Assembly: GCA_036397095.1 (NCBI GenBank)
Contig: DASWJQ010000043.1
Coordinates: 1 to 30,504, forward strand
Source: DASWJQ01 sp036397095
GTDB taxonomy: Bacteria; Chloroflexota; Anaerolineae; Anaerolineales; E44-bin32
Direction of reading: 5' to 3'
Length of the DNA: 30,504 nucleotides
In this document: positions 29,707 through 30,504 of the stretch, one piece after another
Position numbering within the stretch: the first letter of the stretch is position 1
Layout of the letters: every line of letters starts with the position of its first letter
Translations under genes and position numbers: made by a program
Notes under the pieces: model-generated
What the model was told of the DNA's origin: nothing
The model's database searches: none
Seen by the model: the letters and a program-made list of their open reading frames with translations, nothing else

Positions 29707-30504
29707 CTAGCTGCCAGGCGTCGGCGTGGAGGCGCCAGTTGGGGCTCCGGCCCACGAGAAGTCGCGCTTCAAACTCTCGGCGCCGGCCGATTCGTACAGG
29801 CCCTCGCCGCGGCTGTTGGTGCCGATCTGGCGAACGGTTTCGACCCACCAGCGCATGATATGGGCCTGGCTTTCGTTGGGGCGGAAGCTGGACGGGATGA
29901 TGTATTTGGTGTCGGTCACATAGTCATCGATGCGGCGGGTACCGGAACCTTCGGTCACATCGATAATTGTCACCCGGTAGTACTCGCCTTCCCGGAGCTC
30001 ACCGACGGCGGCCCACTGTAGGGTGATCGTGTCGGTCGAAAGATCAAAGGCAGCGCCGTCCTGGGGCAGCAGCAAGTTGGGCGCCGGATAGGGCGGCGGC
30101 ACGGTCGGTGTGGCCGTCGGACCGGTGGCAATCGTGCGTTGGCACAGCGGGATCGTCAGCACCTGGCCCTCGAACACGCCATCGCCGGTCATGCTGTTCC
30201 AATCCTTGATCGTCTGCATCTCAACAGCGTAATTCTGGGCGATGCCGAACAGGCTGTCGCCGGCCTCGACCTCGTAGTCAACTGTCTGGCAGGCGGCGCG
30301 GGTGGCCTCGGCCGGCGGCAACGTGGCCGTCGGCTCCGAGGTCGGCGTCGCTGTCGGATGGGGGATCAACAGGTTCTGGCTGGTTGATAGTAGACAGGTG
30401 GTTGCCAGCTGGTTGAGCTGGATGATCGATTGGACCGAGACGCCGTAGAAGGCGGCGATCTGCAGACAGGTTTCGCCCTGCCCGACTCGGTGAGTCAGCG
30501 GCGT
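29707..30504 (-). CDS. LysM-repeat protein with fibronectin-like C-terminus, 5' end outside the window
   Basis: The minus strand is open from 30504 to the stop at 29707, 265 residues. Two LysM domains are visible: residues about 4-47 (THRVGQGETCLQIAAFYGVS) and about 75-125 (YEVEAGDSLFGIAQNYAVE, ending VLTIPLC). Each has Cys residues that may form disulfides. Thr/Pro linkers (PTATPTSEPTATLPP; PTATPTVPPPYP) and a beta-sandwich-like domain (NLLLPQDGAAFDLSTDTITL to WWVETVRQIG) follow. LysM binds peptidoglycan or chitin-like glycans, so the protein should be extracellular. The signal sequence would be outside the window. Confidence 0.88.
   Translation of the reverse strand, partial: TPLTHRVGQGETCLQIAAFYGVSVQSIIQLNQLATTCLLSTSQNLLIPHPTATPTSEPTATLPPAEATRAACQTVDYEVEAGDSLFGIAQNYAVEMQTIKDWNSMTGDGVFEGQVLTIPLCQRTIATGPTATPTVPPPYPAPNLLLPQDGAAFDLSTDTITLQWAAVGELREGEYYRVTIIDVTEGSGTRRIDDYVTDTKYIIPSSFRPNESQAHIMRWWVETVRQIGTNSRGEGLYESAGAESLKRDFSWAGAPTGASTPTPGS

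Overview
The window looks like a piece of a high-GC bacterial chromosome, most likely Chloroflexota (Anaerolineae/Caldilineae-like). This is inferred from the gene repertoire: PTATPT-linked LysM and SH3 surface proteins, DUF4332, PSP1/RicT, GlsB and a fused nuoCD. It is also inferred from G-rich and C-rich GGGATT-type intergenic repeats. Nothing here fixes the species. No rRNA, tRNA, CRISPR array or transposase was found.

Layout. 1-690: the 5' part of a sulfate adenylyltransferase gene (sat, minus), with its own promoter, an inverted repeat at the predicted transcription start, and visibly lower GC than the rest. 695-3719: a copper operon on the minus strand (csoR, a GDCCVxC Cys-rich protein, copA) behind a G/C-tract palindrome typical of CsoR operators. 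3812-6701: pentose-phosphate genes (tal, gnd) and a short-chain dehydrogenase, all minus. 6812-9531: an MscS channel, a DUF4332 protein and a HEAT-like protein, the last two read from back-to-back divergent promoters. 9546-12973: a consensus promoter, a T-box riboswitch with a GTC (Val) specifier and an intrinsic terminator, then about 430 bp of repeats, then valS. 13145-16117: GlsB-like protein, rhomboid protease and a membrane-anchored serine beta-lactamase-fold protein, separated by hairpins and tandem repeats. 16323-18511: zinc-ribbon, SH3, DUF2203 and HesB/ErpA proteins.

18614-26646: a long colinear run that starts at a strong promoter. It holds nuoB, nuoCD and nuoI (complex I peripheral-arm subunits without nuoA or nuoH), a small five-cysteine protein, an Mrp/ApbC ATPase, RicT, a PIG-L deacetylase, a degenerate S51-like protein and a BtuF-like helical-backbone receptor without a signal peptide. 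Many of these touch or overlap. 26658-26952: a small membrane protein with a complete promoter and terminator. 27095-28292: selD, whose catalytic position is an in-frame UGA, so the enzyme is predicted to be a selenoprotein. 28387-29310: malate dehydrogenase. 29707-30504: the C-terminal part of a LysM protein that runs off the window.

The strongest points for follow-up are the Sec-encoding selD, the valine T-box separated from valS by repeats, the sat gene with a putative operator at a composition boundary, and the five-Cys protein translationally coupled to an Mrp that lacks its usual CxxC.
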